Shown here: positions 35,870 to 45,508 of the stretch, piece by piece
Layout: every line of letters starts with the position of its first letter
How positions within the stretch are numbered: position 1 is the first letter of the stretch
Assembly (NCBI RefSeq): GCF_000380335.1
Contig: NC_021149.1
Coordinates: 3,152,501-3,216,500, forward strand
Source: Azotobacter vinelandii CA
GTDB taxonomy: Bacteria; Pseudomonadota; Gammaproteobacteria; Pseudomonadales; Pseudomonadaceae
Reading direction: 5' to 3'
Length of the DNA: 64,000 nucleotides
Program-made: the position numbers and the translations under genes
Notes under the pieces: generated by a model
What the model saw: only the letters and a program-made list of their open reading frames with translations
Databases searched by the model: none
Told to the model about the DNA's origin: nothing

Positions 35870-36754
35870 TCAGAAGGCCAGAGTGAGCTTCAGCCAGGTG
35901 TAATTCCCTTGCGGGCGGTTTTCCACGGCCGTTTCGGTCGTATATTTGCCCTCCAGCGACCATCCCTTGCCCTGGTATTGGATACCTGGCCCCAATGCCA
36001 GGGATTGCCCGCGAAAGCCGACTTTATGGCCGTGTGACTCGTCCGAAGTCAGTTGTTTGAAGGCATAACCCTGCAGGGCCAGAATCCAGCCCGGCGCGAA
36101 TCGGTAACCCAGGCTGAAATCGCCGGCGAAATATTGTCCGGAAAGATAATCGGTATCCTGATTTTCAGTGTTGAAACTGTAGGACAACTTGGTGGACAGA
36201 TCCCAGCCGTCCGGCTGGGAATAGCTGTAGACGACTATTGGCCGCAAGGTGTAATAATTCTTGCCCAGGTTGACCATGCGGTCGCGATCGTATTCACCGG
36301 TCGGGAAAACGCCTTCGATGGCCGCGGCCCAATGATGTTCGCCGTTGTGCCAGCCCACCATGACCGCGGCCAGCGTGTCGCTGATCCCCTTCCTGTCGCC
36401 GCGCTGGCCGCCCTGGGCGATCCGCAGATCGAAGAATGGCTGAGCGACGTAAAAACCCAGTTGTCCATTCATGACGGTCGTTTCCGTCATATATATGAGA
36501 CGCTCCACCACGCCATTCAGATTCAGCCCGAAGCCGGGAATCATCGAATCCCCGTGCTTGTCGACGAAGCGCGACGCATGATAATTCACATAGAACGTCT
36601 GGCCGTAGAATCCAGGGGGCGGCAAGGCGCCCGCCAATACGCCTTCCGCCCCCGAAGGATAGGAGTCCGCGCCATTTTCCGTGGCCAACGTCATGACCGG
36701 GTATGTACAGATAAAACCGAAGAGCAAACTTATTCTTATTCTGGAAAATATCAT
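35870..36754 (-). CDS. Outer-membrane meta-pathway phenol-degradation protein (SphA/MetA family)
   Basis: A 294-residue beta-barrel protein with a signal peptide (residues 1-24, MTLATE). The segments LPPPGFYGQTFYVNYHASRF, VGWHNGEHHWAAAIEGVFPTG and the terminal TWLKLTLAF (C-terminal Phe) match the Phenol_MetA_deg family, thought to take up aromatic substrates across the outer membrane. The start 36754 fits the signal peptide. It is divergent from the LysR gene at 37183, across shared operators at 36961-37007. Confidence 0.86.
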   Translation of the reverse strand: MIFSRIRISLLFGFICTYPVMTLATENGADSYPSGAEGVLAGALPPPGFYGQTFYVNYHASRFVDKHGDSMIPGFGLNLNGVVERLIYMTETTVMNGQLGFYVAQPFFDLRIAQGGQRGDRKGISDTLAAVMVGWHNGEHHWAAAIEGVFPTGEYDRDRMVNLGKNYYTLRPIVVYSYSQPDGWDLSTKLSYSFNTENQDTDYLSGQYFAGDFSLGYRFAPGWILALQGYAFKQLTSDESHGHKVGFRGQSLALGPGIQYQGKGWSLEGKYTTETAVENRPQGNYTWLKLTLAF

Positions 36755-36960
36755 GACACATCCATACCTGATTTTATTTTTATAATCGGCTTTATTTAAC
36801 GCGGCGCCTTCCGCCTTCATGGCTAAGCCATGCGAAGAAAACCGAAGACTGGCCATGGTGCTTCGAACAGGGCCGGCAAGAAACCGATGGCAAAAGATAT
36901 CCATTCGCCCGGATCGATCGCCCTGAAATTATCACCAACTTATTGCCACCCCATCCTCGC

Positions 36961-37007
36961 TGTCCAATACCATTGGACAGCGATCCCGATACCTGGAAAG
37001 TATCGGG
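36961..37007. promoter_or_regulatory. LysR-type operators between sphA-like and lysR genes
   Basis: A perfect palindrome TGTCCAAT-ACC-ATTGGACA (36961-36979) and, 22 bases on, a perfect dyad CCCGATAC-N7-GTATCGGG (36985-37007) containing ATAC-N7-GTAT. The pattern is that of a BenM/CatM-type recognition site plus activation site. It recurs upstream of dmpC with the second element 10 bases further away. Confidence 0.8.
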
Positions 37008-37182
37008 CTCTTTGCGTAAACTCGCCCGGCAGTCGATCGGAAGGTCGAGGCAATCGGAGATTGCGACTCCGACACAGTTCGGAAAAAGGACATCGCAGCC
37101 TGCGTTCCGCTCTTCAGGAATGCGCCGTCATCGCACGCATCGGCCGCCGGATTCGATCACAACGCGCCCCGGGTAACGCCAC

Positions 37183-38091
37183 ATGGATCTACGTCATCTC
37201 AAGTACTTCATAGCCGTCGCCGAAGAAAAAAACATCGGGCGGGCCGCAGTTCGCTTGCATATATCGCAACCGCCCCTGACGCGCCAGATCCAGCAATTGG
37301 AAGACGAGTTGGGCGTACGACTCTTCATCCGTACGCCACGAGGAGTTGAACTCACCTCGACCGGCGAGTTGTTTCTCGAAGAGGCGCGCAATATTCACTC
37401 CCTAATCGAACAGGCGACCGAGCGCACTCAACTGGCAGGACGGGGCAAGCTCGGAAGACTCGATATAGCGACCTTCGGTTCCGGGATACTCGACACCATC
37501 CCCAAGCTGCTCCTGGCTTTCAGAAAGAACTATCCGGATGTCAAGGTCGTATTGCATACCATGAACAAGAACGAGCAGATCGAAGCCCTGCTCCAGCGGC
37601 GCATCAGTCTGGGATTCAACCGATTGCTCACACCGACACCCGGTATAGCTTCCGAACTGGTGACCAACGAGTCGCTACTTCTGGCGATAAACAAAAACGA
37701 CCCCTTGTCCAAGGCGTCCGAAGTATCCTTGCAGTCGCTCGCCGACCACCCTTTCATATTATTCCCAACGGGTAGCCGCCCCAGTTTCATCGACAAGACG
37801 GTAGGGCTTTGCCAACAGGCCGGATTCACACCGCAAGTCTCCCAGGAGGTGGAGGATGTCGTCACGGCCATCAGCCTGGTTGCCAGTGGGTTCGGCATCT
37901 GTCTCGTATCCGAAACCACATCCGTTCTGGCGTTTCCCGGCGTCGTCTATCGTCCCCTCGCCCATCTCCCCGAGAACGCCCATATCGATTTGAGCTGCAT
38001 ATTCCGGGCGGATGACGGATCGCCGCTTCTAGCGGCTTTCCTGAACGAAATCAGAAATTTCAGGGAAAGCCCTGGGAAGCGATATCCATGA
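37183..38091 (+). CDS. LysR-family regulator, BenM/CatR-like
   Basis: A 302-residue LysR protein. The helix-turn-helix is at residues 17-38 (IGRAAVRLHISQPPLTRQIQQLE) and the effector domain follows from about 90. The N-terminus (MDLRHLKYFIAVAEEKNIGRAA) resembles regulators of aromatic catabolism. Likely targets are its own divergent promoter, the sphA-like gene and the dmpC block, because both control regions carry the same ATAC-N7-GTAT box. The effector (muconate-like or pathway intermediate) cannot be read. Confidence 0.85.
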   Translation: MDLRHLKYFIAVAEEKNIGRAAVRLHISQPPLTRQIQQLEDELGVRLFIRTPRGVELTSTGELFLEEARNIHSLIEQATERTQLAGRGKLGRLDIATFGSGILDTIPKLLLAFRKNYPDVKVVLHTMNKNEQIEALLQRRISLGFNRLLTPTPGIASELVTNESLLLAINKNDPLSKASEVSLQSLADHPFILFPTGSRPSFIDKTVGLCQQAGFTPQVSQEVEDVVTAISLVASGFGICLVSETTSVLAFPGVVYRPLAHLPENAHIDLSCIFRADDGSPLLAAFLNEIRNFRESPGKRYP

Positions 38092-38363
38092 AAATTTCCA
38101 TGCGACACGCTACTTCCGCGCCGGCCCGGCAGCGCCGCCCCCGGCGAAGGAAATACCGTCCCATGTGCTACCTGCGGTTTCCAATCCGGGTGATCGACAG
38201 GCCTACGGATCGCTCGCCGAATCGCGACACGAAAGTACAACCACCTGTTCCCCGCTGACACTTCCGAACACACTCCATCGATTTCGCAGCAGTATTCGAG
38301 TACTTCCCGGAACATTCGACCGCTATCGTTCGGCGAAGTACGCGGAAAACGACTTTCGCGGAC
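38092..38363. other. Intergenic region upstream of TonB receptor gene
   Basis: No gene or RNA is supported. The region may hold distal activator sites for the sigma54 promoter at 38364; I could not define a clear dyad. Confidence 0.4.
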
Positions 38364-38379
38364 TGGCACACCCCTTGCC
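38364..38379 (+). promoter_or_regulatory. Sigma54-type promoter of the TonB receptor operon
   Basis: TGGCACACCCCTTGCC gives GG-N10-GC and matches TGGCAC-N5-TTGC fully. A palindrome CGCAAT-AA-ATTGCG (38386-38399) covers the expected start point. The receptor gene begins at 38416. SfnR-type sigma54 activators control sulfur-source genes in pseudomonads, which suits the neighbourhood. Confidence 0.8.
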
Positions 38380-38415
38380 CCATGGCGCAATAAATTGCGT
38401 TTACAAGGAGCAAGA

Positions 38416-40548
38416 ATGTCTCTCTATCGACAGGCTGTCGTCGCCTACCTGGGATTGCTGCTGGGCACCTCATGCAACAGCATGGCCGAAGAAGCCGCTT
38501 CCGATCCTCTGGAGCTCGGCGAAACCCGGATCGTCGACGATCAGCTCGCGGACGGCAGCGCCGAGCTGGGCTACCGGGTGGAGAGCATCCAGCTCGGCCC
38601 GCTGGGCAACGGCAAACTGCAGGACACACCGTTTTCCATCAACACGGTGTCCGGGGAACTGATCCGCAACACCCAGGCGACCAACACCACCGAGGCGCTC
38701 AAGTACGTACCGACGGTCTACAGCAACACCGGCGCCAGCCAGATCACCCCCTACTTCACGCTGCGCGGCTTCACCGCTTCGACCTGGACGTACAACATGG
38801 CGGTGGACGGCATGCGCAACTTCGACGTGTACCAGCCGATGGAAGACAAGGAACGCATCGAGGTGCTGAACGGCGCCAACGGCTTCCTGTACGGCATCAC
38901 CTCGCCGGCCGGGATAATCAACTACACGCTGAAGCGCCCCACGAAACGGACCCTGCGGGAATTCACCCTCGGCACCTACGACCAGCAGGTCTACGGCCAT
39001 CTGGATCTGGGCGGCTCGCTGACCGACGACCTGCGCTACCGGCTGAACCTGCTGCAGTCCGACGAAGGCGACACCAACGGCATCGACGACCAGAGCCAGG
39101 AGCGCCACCTGTATTCCGGGGCGCTGGACTGGCAGGTGTCTCCCGACACCCTGCTGATGCTGGACGCCAGCCGTTCCCGCCGCGACCTGGAGCACGCCCA
39201 GGCGCTGTTCATGACCAGCGCCGCCATCGGCATCCCCAGCGCCCCGAACATGGCGAAGAACTGGGGCGCGCCCTACACCGGGGCCATGGACGCCACCAAC
39301 CGCTTCGGGATAGGCCTGGAAACCCGCCTGAACGACGTCTTCAGCCTGCGCGCCAAGGCCCGCTACAGCCGCATCGAACGTTCCTATTTCCTCAACCGCC
39401 TGAGCTTCGTGAACAAGGACCTGGACTACCGCTGGCGGGTCGACTCGCAGGAAGAGTTCGACACCCTCGTCAAGCAGTACAACCTGTTCCTCGACGCCAA
39501 CTTCAGCACCGGCCCGCTGCAGCACCTGTTCACCGTCGGCCTGACCCGCGACTCCTACGACTCGGCCGACACCGGCTATCGCGGCACCACCTACGCCACC
39601 GTCTATCCGGGCAACCTGCACGGCAACACCGGCTATCCGGCCTGGACGGAACCGCCCAGGGGCACCAGCACCTCCCAGGAAACCCACTACACCACGCTGA
39701 TCTTCGCCGAGCGGATATCCATCGGCGACAAATGGACGATCATGATCGGCGGCACCCGCGCGCGGGTGGACGACCGCTCCACCTCACGCAGCGCCACCGG
39801 CGTCGAAACCACCACCCGCTACGACGAACAGGAGTTCTCCCCGGCCTACTCCATCGCCTTCAAGCCCATCCCGGCGGTCACCGCCTACGCCTCCTACGTG
39901 GAATCCCTGCAGCAGGGCATGGTGGCCGGCGCGACCCAGGCCAACGCCGGCGAGGTCTTCTCGCCCTACGTCAGCAAGCAGAAGGAAGTCGGCCTGAAAG
40001 CCACGCTCGGCAACATGGACCTGAGCCTGGCCTGGTTCCACATCGAGGACGCCAACCAGAACGTCGACACCGCCACCAACGTGGCCACCCAGGATGGCAA
40101 GGCCATTCACAAGGGCTGGGAATTCTCCGCCACCGGCCGCCTGACCGAGCGGCTGACCCTGACCGGCGGCTACACCAAGCTGGATGCGCGCATCGACCGC
40201 GCCTCCGCCAACGAGGGCAAGACCCCGCAGGGCGTGCCGGAAAGCATGGCCAAGCTGTACGCCGAATACGACCTGCCCGGCTCCACCAGCCATTCCGGGC
40301 TGACCCTGACCGGCGGCGTCACCTACACCGAGGAAGTGCCCTGGGACGCCTCCAACACGCTCTACGTCCACTCGGTCACCCTGTGGGACGCCGGCCTGCG
40401 CTACCGCGCCCGCATCCGGGACAAGGACACCACCTGGCGCCTGAGCGTCTCCAACCTGACCGACAAGGACTACTGGACGACCCGCTCCGGCATCCTCTAC
40501 CTGGGCGCGCCGCGCACCGTCTCGCTGTCCAGCACGGTGGCCTTCTGA
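38416..40548 (+). CDS. TonB-dependent outer-membrane receptor
   Basis: A 710-residue receptor: signal peptide (1-24), a plug domain with DTPFSINTVSGELIRNTQA and YFTLRGF, and a 22-strand barrel ending in SSTVAF with a terminal Phe. The annotated family is siderophore-receptor-like. The ATG is preceded by AAGGAG with 5 bases of spacing. It overlaps the following binding-protein gene by 1 base. The sigma54 promoter and sulfur-gene surroundings suggest the ligand might be a sulfur compound rather than a ferric siderophore. Confidence 0.9.
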   Translation: MSLYRQAVVAYLGLLLGTSCNSMAEEAASDPLELGETRIVDDQLADGSAELGYRVESIQLGPLGNGKLQDTPFSINTVSGELIRNTQATNTTEALKYVPTVYSNTGASQITPYFTLRGFTASTWTYNMAVDGMRNFDVYQPMEDKERIEVLNGANGFLYGITSPAGIINYTLKRPTKRTLREFTLGTYDQQVYGHLDLGGSLTDDLRYRLNLLQSDEGDTNGIDDQSQERHLYSGALDWQVSPDTLLMLDASRSRRDLEHAQALFMTSAAIGIPSAPNMAKNWGAPYTGAMDATNRFGIGLETRLNDVFSLRAKARYSRIERSYFLNRLSFVNKDLDYRWRVDSQEEFDTLVKQYNLFLDANFSTGPLQHLFTVGLTRDSYDSADTGYRGTTYATVYPGNLHGNTGYPAWTEPPRGTSTSQETHYTTLIFAERISIGDKWTIMIGGTRARVDDRSTSRSATGVETTTRYDEQEFSPAYSIAFKPIPAVTAYASYVESLQQGMVAGATQANAGEVFSPYVSKQKEVGLKATLGNMDLSLAWFHIEDANQNVDTATNVATQDGKAIHKGWEFSATGRLTERLTLTGGYTKLDARIDRASANEGKTPQGVPESMAKLYAEYDLPGSTSHSGLTLTGGVTYTEEVPWDASNTLYVHSVTLWDAGLRYRARIRDKDTTWRLSVSNLTDKDYWTTRSGILYLGAPRTVSLSSTVAF

Positions 40549-41597
40549 TGCGCGGCGAACGGCTGCGCCCCATCGGCTGGCTGCTGCTGGTGGGGCTGGC
40601 GCTGCAGGGCGCGGCGCCGGCCTGGACGCAGGAACAGCGCAGCCTGACCGACCAGGCCGGCCACGTCCTGCACCTGCCGGCGCGGGTCGAGCGGGTCGGC
40701 ACGCCGGGGATTTCCATGGCCTCGCTGATCCTCGCCCTCGGCGGCCGGGCGCAGTTGTCCGCCATCACCCCGGAAGTGCAGGGCAACCCCTGGCTGCTGC
40801 GCCTGATGCCGGAAATCGGCCGCCTGCCGACGCCATTCGTCCGGCCGGCCGGCGTGCACCTGGAACAGTTGCTGGCCGGCAAGCCCGATCTGGTCACCCT
40901 GTGGACCACCCACCAGGCGCTCGGCACGCGCCTGGAGCGCCTCGGGATGGCCGTGCTCTACCTGGGCTACGACTCGCCCGAGGACATGATCGGCGCCGCC
41001 CGCCTGCTCGGCCAGGCGCTGGGCCCGGCGCAGCGGGCGCGGGCGGAAGCCTTCGTCGACTACTACCGGAACGTCCTGCAACGGGTGAGCGCCGGGCTGT
41101 CCGGCCTGGACGACGCGGAGAAGCCGCGCCTGTACTACGCCGGCCTGTCGCCGCTGAGCACCGAAGGGCAGGACTCCATGGTCGACGCCTGGATCGAGCG
41201 GGCCGGCGGCATCAACGTGGCCGCCCGCGCCGGCCTGCCGGCTGACGCGCAGGTTTCCCTGGAACAACTGCTGGTCTGGCAGCCGCAGTTCATCGTCGTC
41301 CTGGAGGAAAGCACCCGCCGGGCCATTCTCGCCGACCCGCGCTGGCAGTCCCTGCCGGCGGTGCGCGACGGCCGGGTGCTGCTCAATCCCAAGGGCATCA
41401 ACGCCTGGTGCACGCGCGCGGCGGAAACCGCCCTGCAGGTGCTCTGGGCGGCCCGCCAACTGCATCCGCAGCGCTTCGCCGACGTGGACATGGCCGCGGA
41501 AACCCGCGACTTCTACCGACGCTTCTACCAGTACGAATTGAGCGACGAGGAAGTCGGCCTGATCCTGCAGGGCGCCGATCCGCCGCCCCGGCCGTGA
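40548..41597 (+). CDS. Periplasmic metal-chelate-type binding protein (BtuF/FepB fold)
   Basis: A 349-residue protein with a signal peptide (residues 1-27, AWTQEQ) and the two-lobed class III binding fold: VERVGTPGIS, HLEQLLAGKPDLVTLW, VSLEQLLVWQPQFIVV and LLNPKGINAWCTR. It is coupled to the TonB receptor gene (TGATG junction) and should receive its ligand. No permease or ATPase of the FecCD type follows, so the inner-membrane partner is elsewhere or absent. Confidence 0.85.
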   Translation: MRGERLRPIGWLLLVGLALQGAAPAWTQEQRSLTDQAGHVLHLPARVERVGTPGISMASLILALGGRAQLSAITPEVQGNPWLLRLMPEIGRLPTPFVRPAGVHLEQLLAGKPDLVTLWTTHQALGTRLERLGMAVLYLGYDSPEDMIGAARLLGQALGPAQRARAEAFVDYYRNVLQRVSAGLSGLDDAEKPRLYYAGLSPLSTEGQDSMVDAWIERAGGINVAARAGLPADAQVSLEQLLVWQPQFIVVLEESTRRAILADPRWQSLPAVRDGRVLLNPKGINAWCTRAAETALQVLWAARQLHPQRFADVDMAAETRDFYRRFYQYELSDEEVGLILQGADPPPRP

Positions 41598-41616
41598 AGG
41601 AGCCGCCGGGGGAGCC

Positions 41617-42636
41617 TCAGCTCCCCTCGGCGTCGTGGGCTTCCTCGAAGAAATAGTCCTTCCAGGAGGCCGCCTTGTTCTTCAGCACGCCCAGTTCGTG
41701 GAGCTTCTCGGCGTAGATGAAGGTGCGCTGCGGCACTATGGTGAAGTCGTTTTCCTCATCCTCGACGATCTTCTCTACCAGCTCCGGCGCCAGCTTGGAG
41801 TTCTCCACGCGGATATAGGTCTGCGCCGCGGCGGGCTTGTCGGCCTTGACGATGCGTTCGGCCTCGGCCAGGGCGGCGTAGAAGGCGCGGTAGGTCTTGG
41901 GATTGTCCTTGTGGAACTTCTCGGTGGTGTAGAGCACGTTGAAGGTCGCCGGCCCGCCGAGGATGTCGTAGGAGCTGATCAGCTTGCGCACTTTCGGGCT
42001 CTCCAGGGCCTGGTAGTAGAAAGGCGCGCTGGAGAAATGCGCGGTGACCTCCGAGCCGCCCGAAGTCAGCGCCGCGGTGGCGTCGGGATGCGGCAGGCTG
42101 ACGCTGATGTCGTCGAAGCGCTTGAAGCGCTCCTTGCCGTAACGCTTGGCCGCCTCGATCTGCAGGGTGCGCGACTGGAAACCGACACCGGCGGCGGGCA
42201 CCGCGATGCGGTCCTTCTCGCCCAGGTCGTCCAGCGACTTCACCGCCGGATTGTTGCTCAGCAGGTAGTTGGGCAGCGAACCCAGCGCGGCGATGGCCTT
42301 GACGTTCTGCCGGCCGCGGGTGCGGTCCCACATGGTCAGCATCGGCGGCACGCCGGCCGACACCACGTCGAGGGCGCCGGCCAGCAGCGCCTCGTTCATC
42401 GCGGTGGCGCCGGAGATGCTGCGCCACTCCACCTGGATGTCGATGCCCTGCTCCTTGCCGTGCTTCTCGATCAGCTTCTGGTCGCGGACCACATCGAGCA
42501 GCAGATAGCCGATGCCGAACTGCTGGGCGATGCTGATCTCGCCCTCGGCCCGGGCCAGCAGGGAGACGCTGCCCAGAAGCCCGGCGAGCACGCCGGCAGC
42601 CAGTCGGGCGGGACGGAAATGGGTTTTCTTCTGCAT
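41617..42636 (-). CDS. NitT/TauT-family ABC substrate-binding protein (first copy)
   Basis: A 339-residue periplasmic binder with a signal peptide (1-30, LLARAEG). The segments QQFGIGYLLLDVVRDQKLIEKHG and LPHPDATAALTSGGSEVTAHF place it with aliphatic sulfonate / taurine-type binders. It is closely similar to the product of 45509-46540, sharing the tail NKAASWKDYFF. It is the last gene of the minus-strand transporter block, and begins about 55 bases after the SDR stop. Confidence 0.85.
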   Translation of the reverse strand: MQKKTHFRPARLAAGVLAGLLGSVSLLARAEGEISIAQQFGIGYLLLDVVRDQKLIEKHGKEQGIDIQVEWRSISGATAMNEALLAGALDVVSAGVPPMLTMWDRTRGRQNVKAIAALGSLPNYLLSNNPAVKSLDDLGEKDRIAVPAAGVGFQSRTLQIEAAKRYGKERFKRFDDISVSLPHPDATAALTSGGSEVTAHFSSAPFYYQALESPKVRKLISSYDILGGPATFNVLYTTEKFHKDNPKTYRAFYAALAEAERIVKADKPAAAQTYIRVENSKLAPELVEKIVEDEENDFTIVPQRTFIYAEKLHELGVLKNKAASWKDYFFEEAHDAEGS

Positions 42637-42691
42637 GGGAAATCTCGGTGAGCGCCCGCGCGTTACGCGCGCGGGATGGCGGATGGGGGAT

Positions 42692-43641
<950 letters not shown>

Positions 43642-43644
43642 GCA

Positions 43645-44511
43645 TCAGCGCTGCATGCCCCAGCGCCTGACGGTGTAGCGTTCCAGCAGGGCGAAGACCA
43701 GGCTTTCCACCAGCAGGCCGATGAGGATCACCACCGCGAGCCCGGCGAACACCTTGTCGGTGTACAGCTCGTTGCGGTTCTGGAAGATGTACCAGCCGAG
43801 CCCGCCCTGCCCGGACGAGGCGCCGAACACCAATTCGGCGGCGACCAGGGTGCGCCAGGCGAAGGCCCAGCCGATCTTCAGGCCGGAGAGAATCGACGGC
43901 AGCGCGGCGGGCACCAGGATCAGGGCGACGAAGCGCAGCCCGCGCAGGCCGTAGTTGCGCCCGACCATGCGCTGGGTTTCCGGGACGCCGAGAAAGCCGG
44001 CGTAGGTGTTCAGCGCCAGCGACCAGAGCACCGAATGCACCAGCACGAAGATCAGGCTGCCCTCGCCCAGGCCGAACCAGAGCAGCGCCACCGGCAGCAG
44101 GGCGATGGCCGGCAGCGGGTTGAACATCGCCGTCAGGGTCGACAGCAGGTCGCGGCCGAGCTGACTGGAAACCGCCAGGCTGGTCAGGACGAAGGCCAGC
44201 AGGATGCCGATCAGATAGCCCTTGACCAGCACCGACAGGGAGATCGCCACCTTCTCCAGCAACTCGCCGCTGGCCAGGTCCTCGACCAGGGCGCGGGCGA
44301 CCTGCAGGAAGCTCGGCAACAGCAGGTCGTTGCCCTGCAGGCGGGCAGCCACTTCCCAGAGCAGCGCCAGCGTCATGAGGATCAGCGACTTGCGCAGCCA
44401 GGCCTGCTGCCACAGGCGCTGCGCCAGCGACAGCTCGCGCTCGAGCGGCAGATCGGTCAAAGGTTGCAGGGCGATTTCGTATTCCGGTCGCAGCGGCGGG
44501 GTCTGGCTCAT
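43645..44511 (-). CDS. NitT/TauT-family ABC permease
   Basis: A 288-residue permease with about six helices. The EAA loop (MVGRNYGLRGLRFVALILVP region) and the GWAFAWRTLVAAELVFGASSG segment are typical of SsuC/TauC. It forms the channel for the two binding proteins flanking it. I chose ATG 44511 (MSQTPPLRPE); the longer frame runs into a hairpin repeat. Confidence 0.9.
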   Translation of the reverse strand: MSQTPPLRPEYEIALQPLTDLPLERELSLAQRLWQQAWLRKSLILMTLALLWEVAARLQGNDLLLPSFLQVARALVEDLASGELLEKVAISLSVLVKGYLIGILLAFVLTSLAVSSQLGRDLLSTLTAMFNPLPAIALLPVALLWFGLGEGSLIFVLVHSVLWSLALNTYAGFLGVPETQRMVGRNYGLRGLRFVALILVPAALPSILSGLKIGWAFAWRTLVAAELVFGASSGQGGLGWYIFQNRNELYTDKVFAGLAVVILIGLLVESLVFALLERYTVRRWGMQR

Positions 44512-44569
44512 GGTGTGTTTTCCGTAGAGTCGTGGGTAAAAACGGGAAGGTGCGGGGGCCGACCGCACA

Positions 44570-44648
44570 GGGTGGGAAACGGCCGCAGGCCTTTCCCACC
44601 AGCGGCATGGCCATGGTGGGCAATCGCTGCGCGAGTTGCCCACCCTAC
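44570..44648. repeat. Dispersed intergenic hairpin repeat (copy C)
   Basis: Paired arms GGTGGGAAAcgGCC / GGCCTTTCCCACC and GGTGGGCAATCGC / GCGAGTTGCCCACC, ending in CCTACCC. It lies between the permease and ATPase genes and belongs to the family of copies A, B, D and E. Confidence 0.85.
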
Positions 44649-44673
44649 CCGGCTATCGCCAGCAGGCCGGTGC

Positions 44674-45504
44674 CTACGCGGCATGCACGGCGGCGGGGGT
44701 TTCCCCTTCCTCGAACAGCAGCCGGTGGATGCGCCGGGCGGCGTGCTGGAAATCGGCGCTGCCGCTGCTCTGCAGGTCGAAGGCGTGGCTGGCGACTTCG
44801 GCGCGGACCCGTCCCGGATGCGGCGAGAGCAGCAGGATGCGGTTGCCGACGACCAGCGCTTCCTCGATCGAATGGGTGACGAACAGCAGGGTGAACTTCA
44901 CCTCCTGCCACAGTTCGAGCAGTTCTTCCTGCATCCGCCGCCGGGTCAGCGCGTCCAGCGCGGCGAAGGGCTCGTCCATCAGCAGGATCTTCGGCTGCAT
45001 GGCCAGGGCGCGGGCGATAGCCACGCGCGCCTTCATGCCGCCGGAGAGGGTGTGCGGATAGGCGTCGGCGAAGTTGGCCAGGCCGACCTTGGCCAGGTAA
45101 TGCAGGGCGCGCTCCTCGGCCTCGCGGCGGTTCAGGGTGCGCGTGGCCAGCAACGGGAACATCACGTTCTGCTTGACCGTCTTCCATGGCGGCAACTGGT
45201 CGAACTCCTGGAACACGGCGATGCGGTCGGGCCCCGGCTCGCGGACTTCCCGGCCGTCCAGGCGGATCGCGCCGTCGCGCGGACGGATGAAGCCGGCCAC
45301 CGCCTTGAGCAGGGTCGACTTGCCGCAGCCGGAGGGGCCGAGCAGGACGAAGCGGTCGCCCGGATCGACTTCGAAGCTGACTTCGTGGGTGGCGCGCACC
45401 ACCCGCTCCGCGGTGCGGTATTCGAGGCTGACGCCCTCGACCTGCAGCAGCGGCCGGAAGGCCGTCGCCACGCCGGGTACGGAATCCTGGAGAAAGGCGT
45501 TCAT
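44674..45504 (-). CDS. NitT/TauT-family ABC ATP-binding protein
   Basis: A 276-residue ABC ATPase. Walker A GPSGCGKST, signature LSGGMKARVAIAR, Walker B ILLMDEPFAALD and H-loop VTHSIEEA are intact. It powers the transporter with the permease at 43645. It starts 4 bases after the binding-protein gene upstream. Confidence 0.92.
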   Translation of the reverse strand: MNAFLQDSVPGVATAFRPLLQVEGVSLEYRTAERVVRATHEVSFEVDPGDRFVLLGPSGCGKSTLLKAVAGFIRPRDGAIRLDGREVREPGPDRIAVFQEFDQLPPWKTVKQNVMFPLLATRTLNRREAEERALHYLAKVGLANFADAYPHTLSGGMKARVAIARALAMQPKILLMDEPFAALDALTRRRMQEELLELWQEVKFTLLFVTHSIEEALVVGNRILLLSPHPGRVRAEVASHAFDLQSSGSADFQHAARRIHRLLFEEGETPAAVHAA

Positions 45505-45508
45505 CGTC

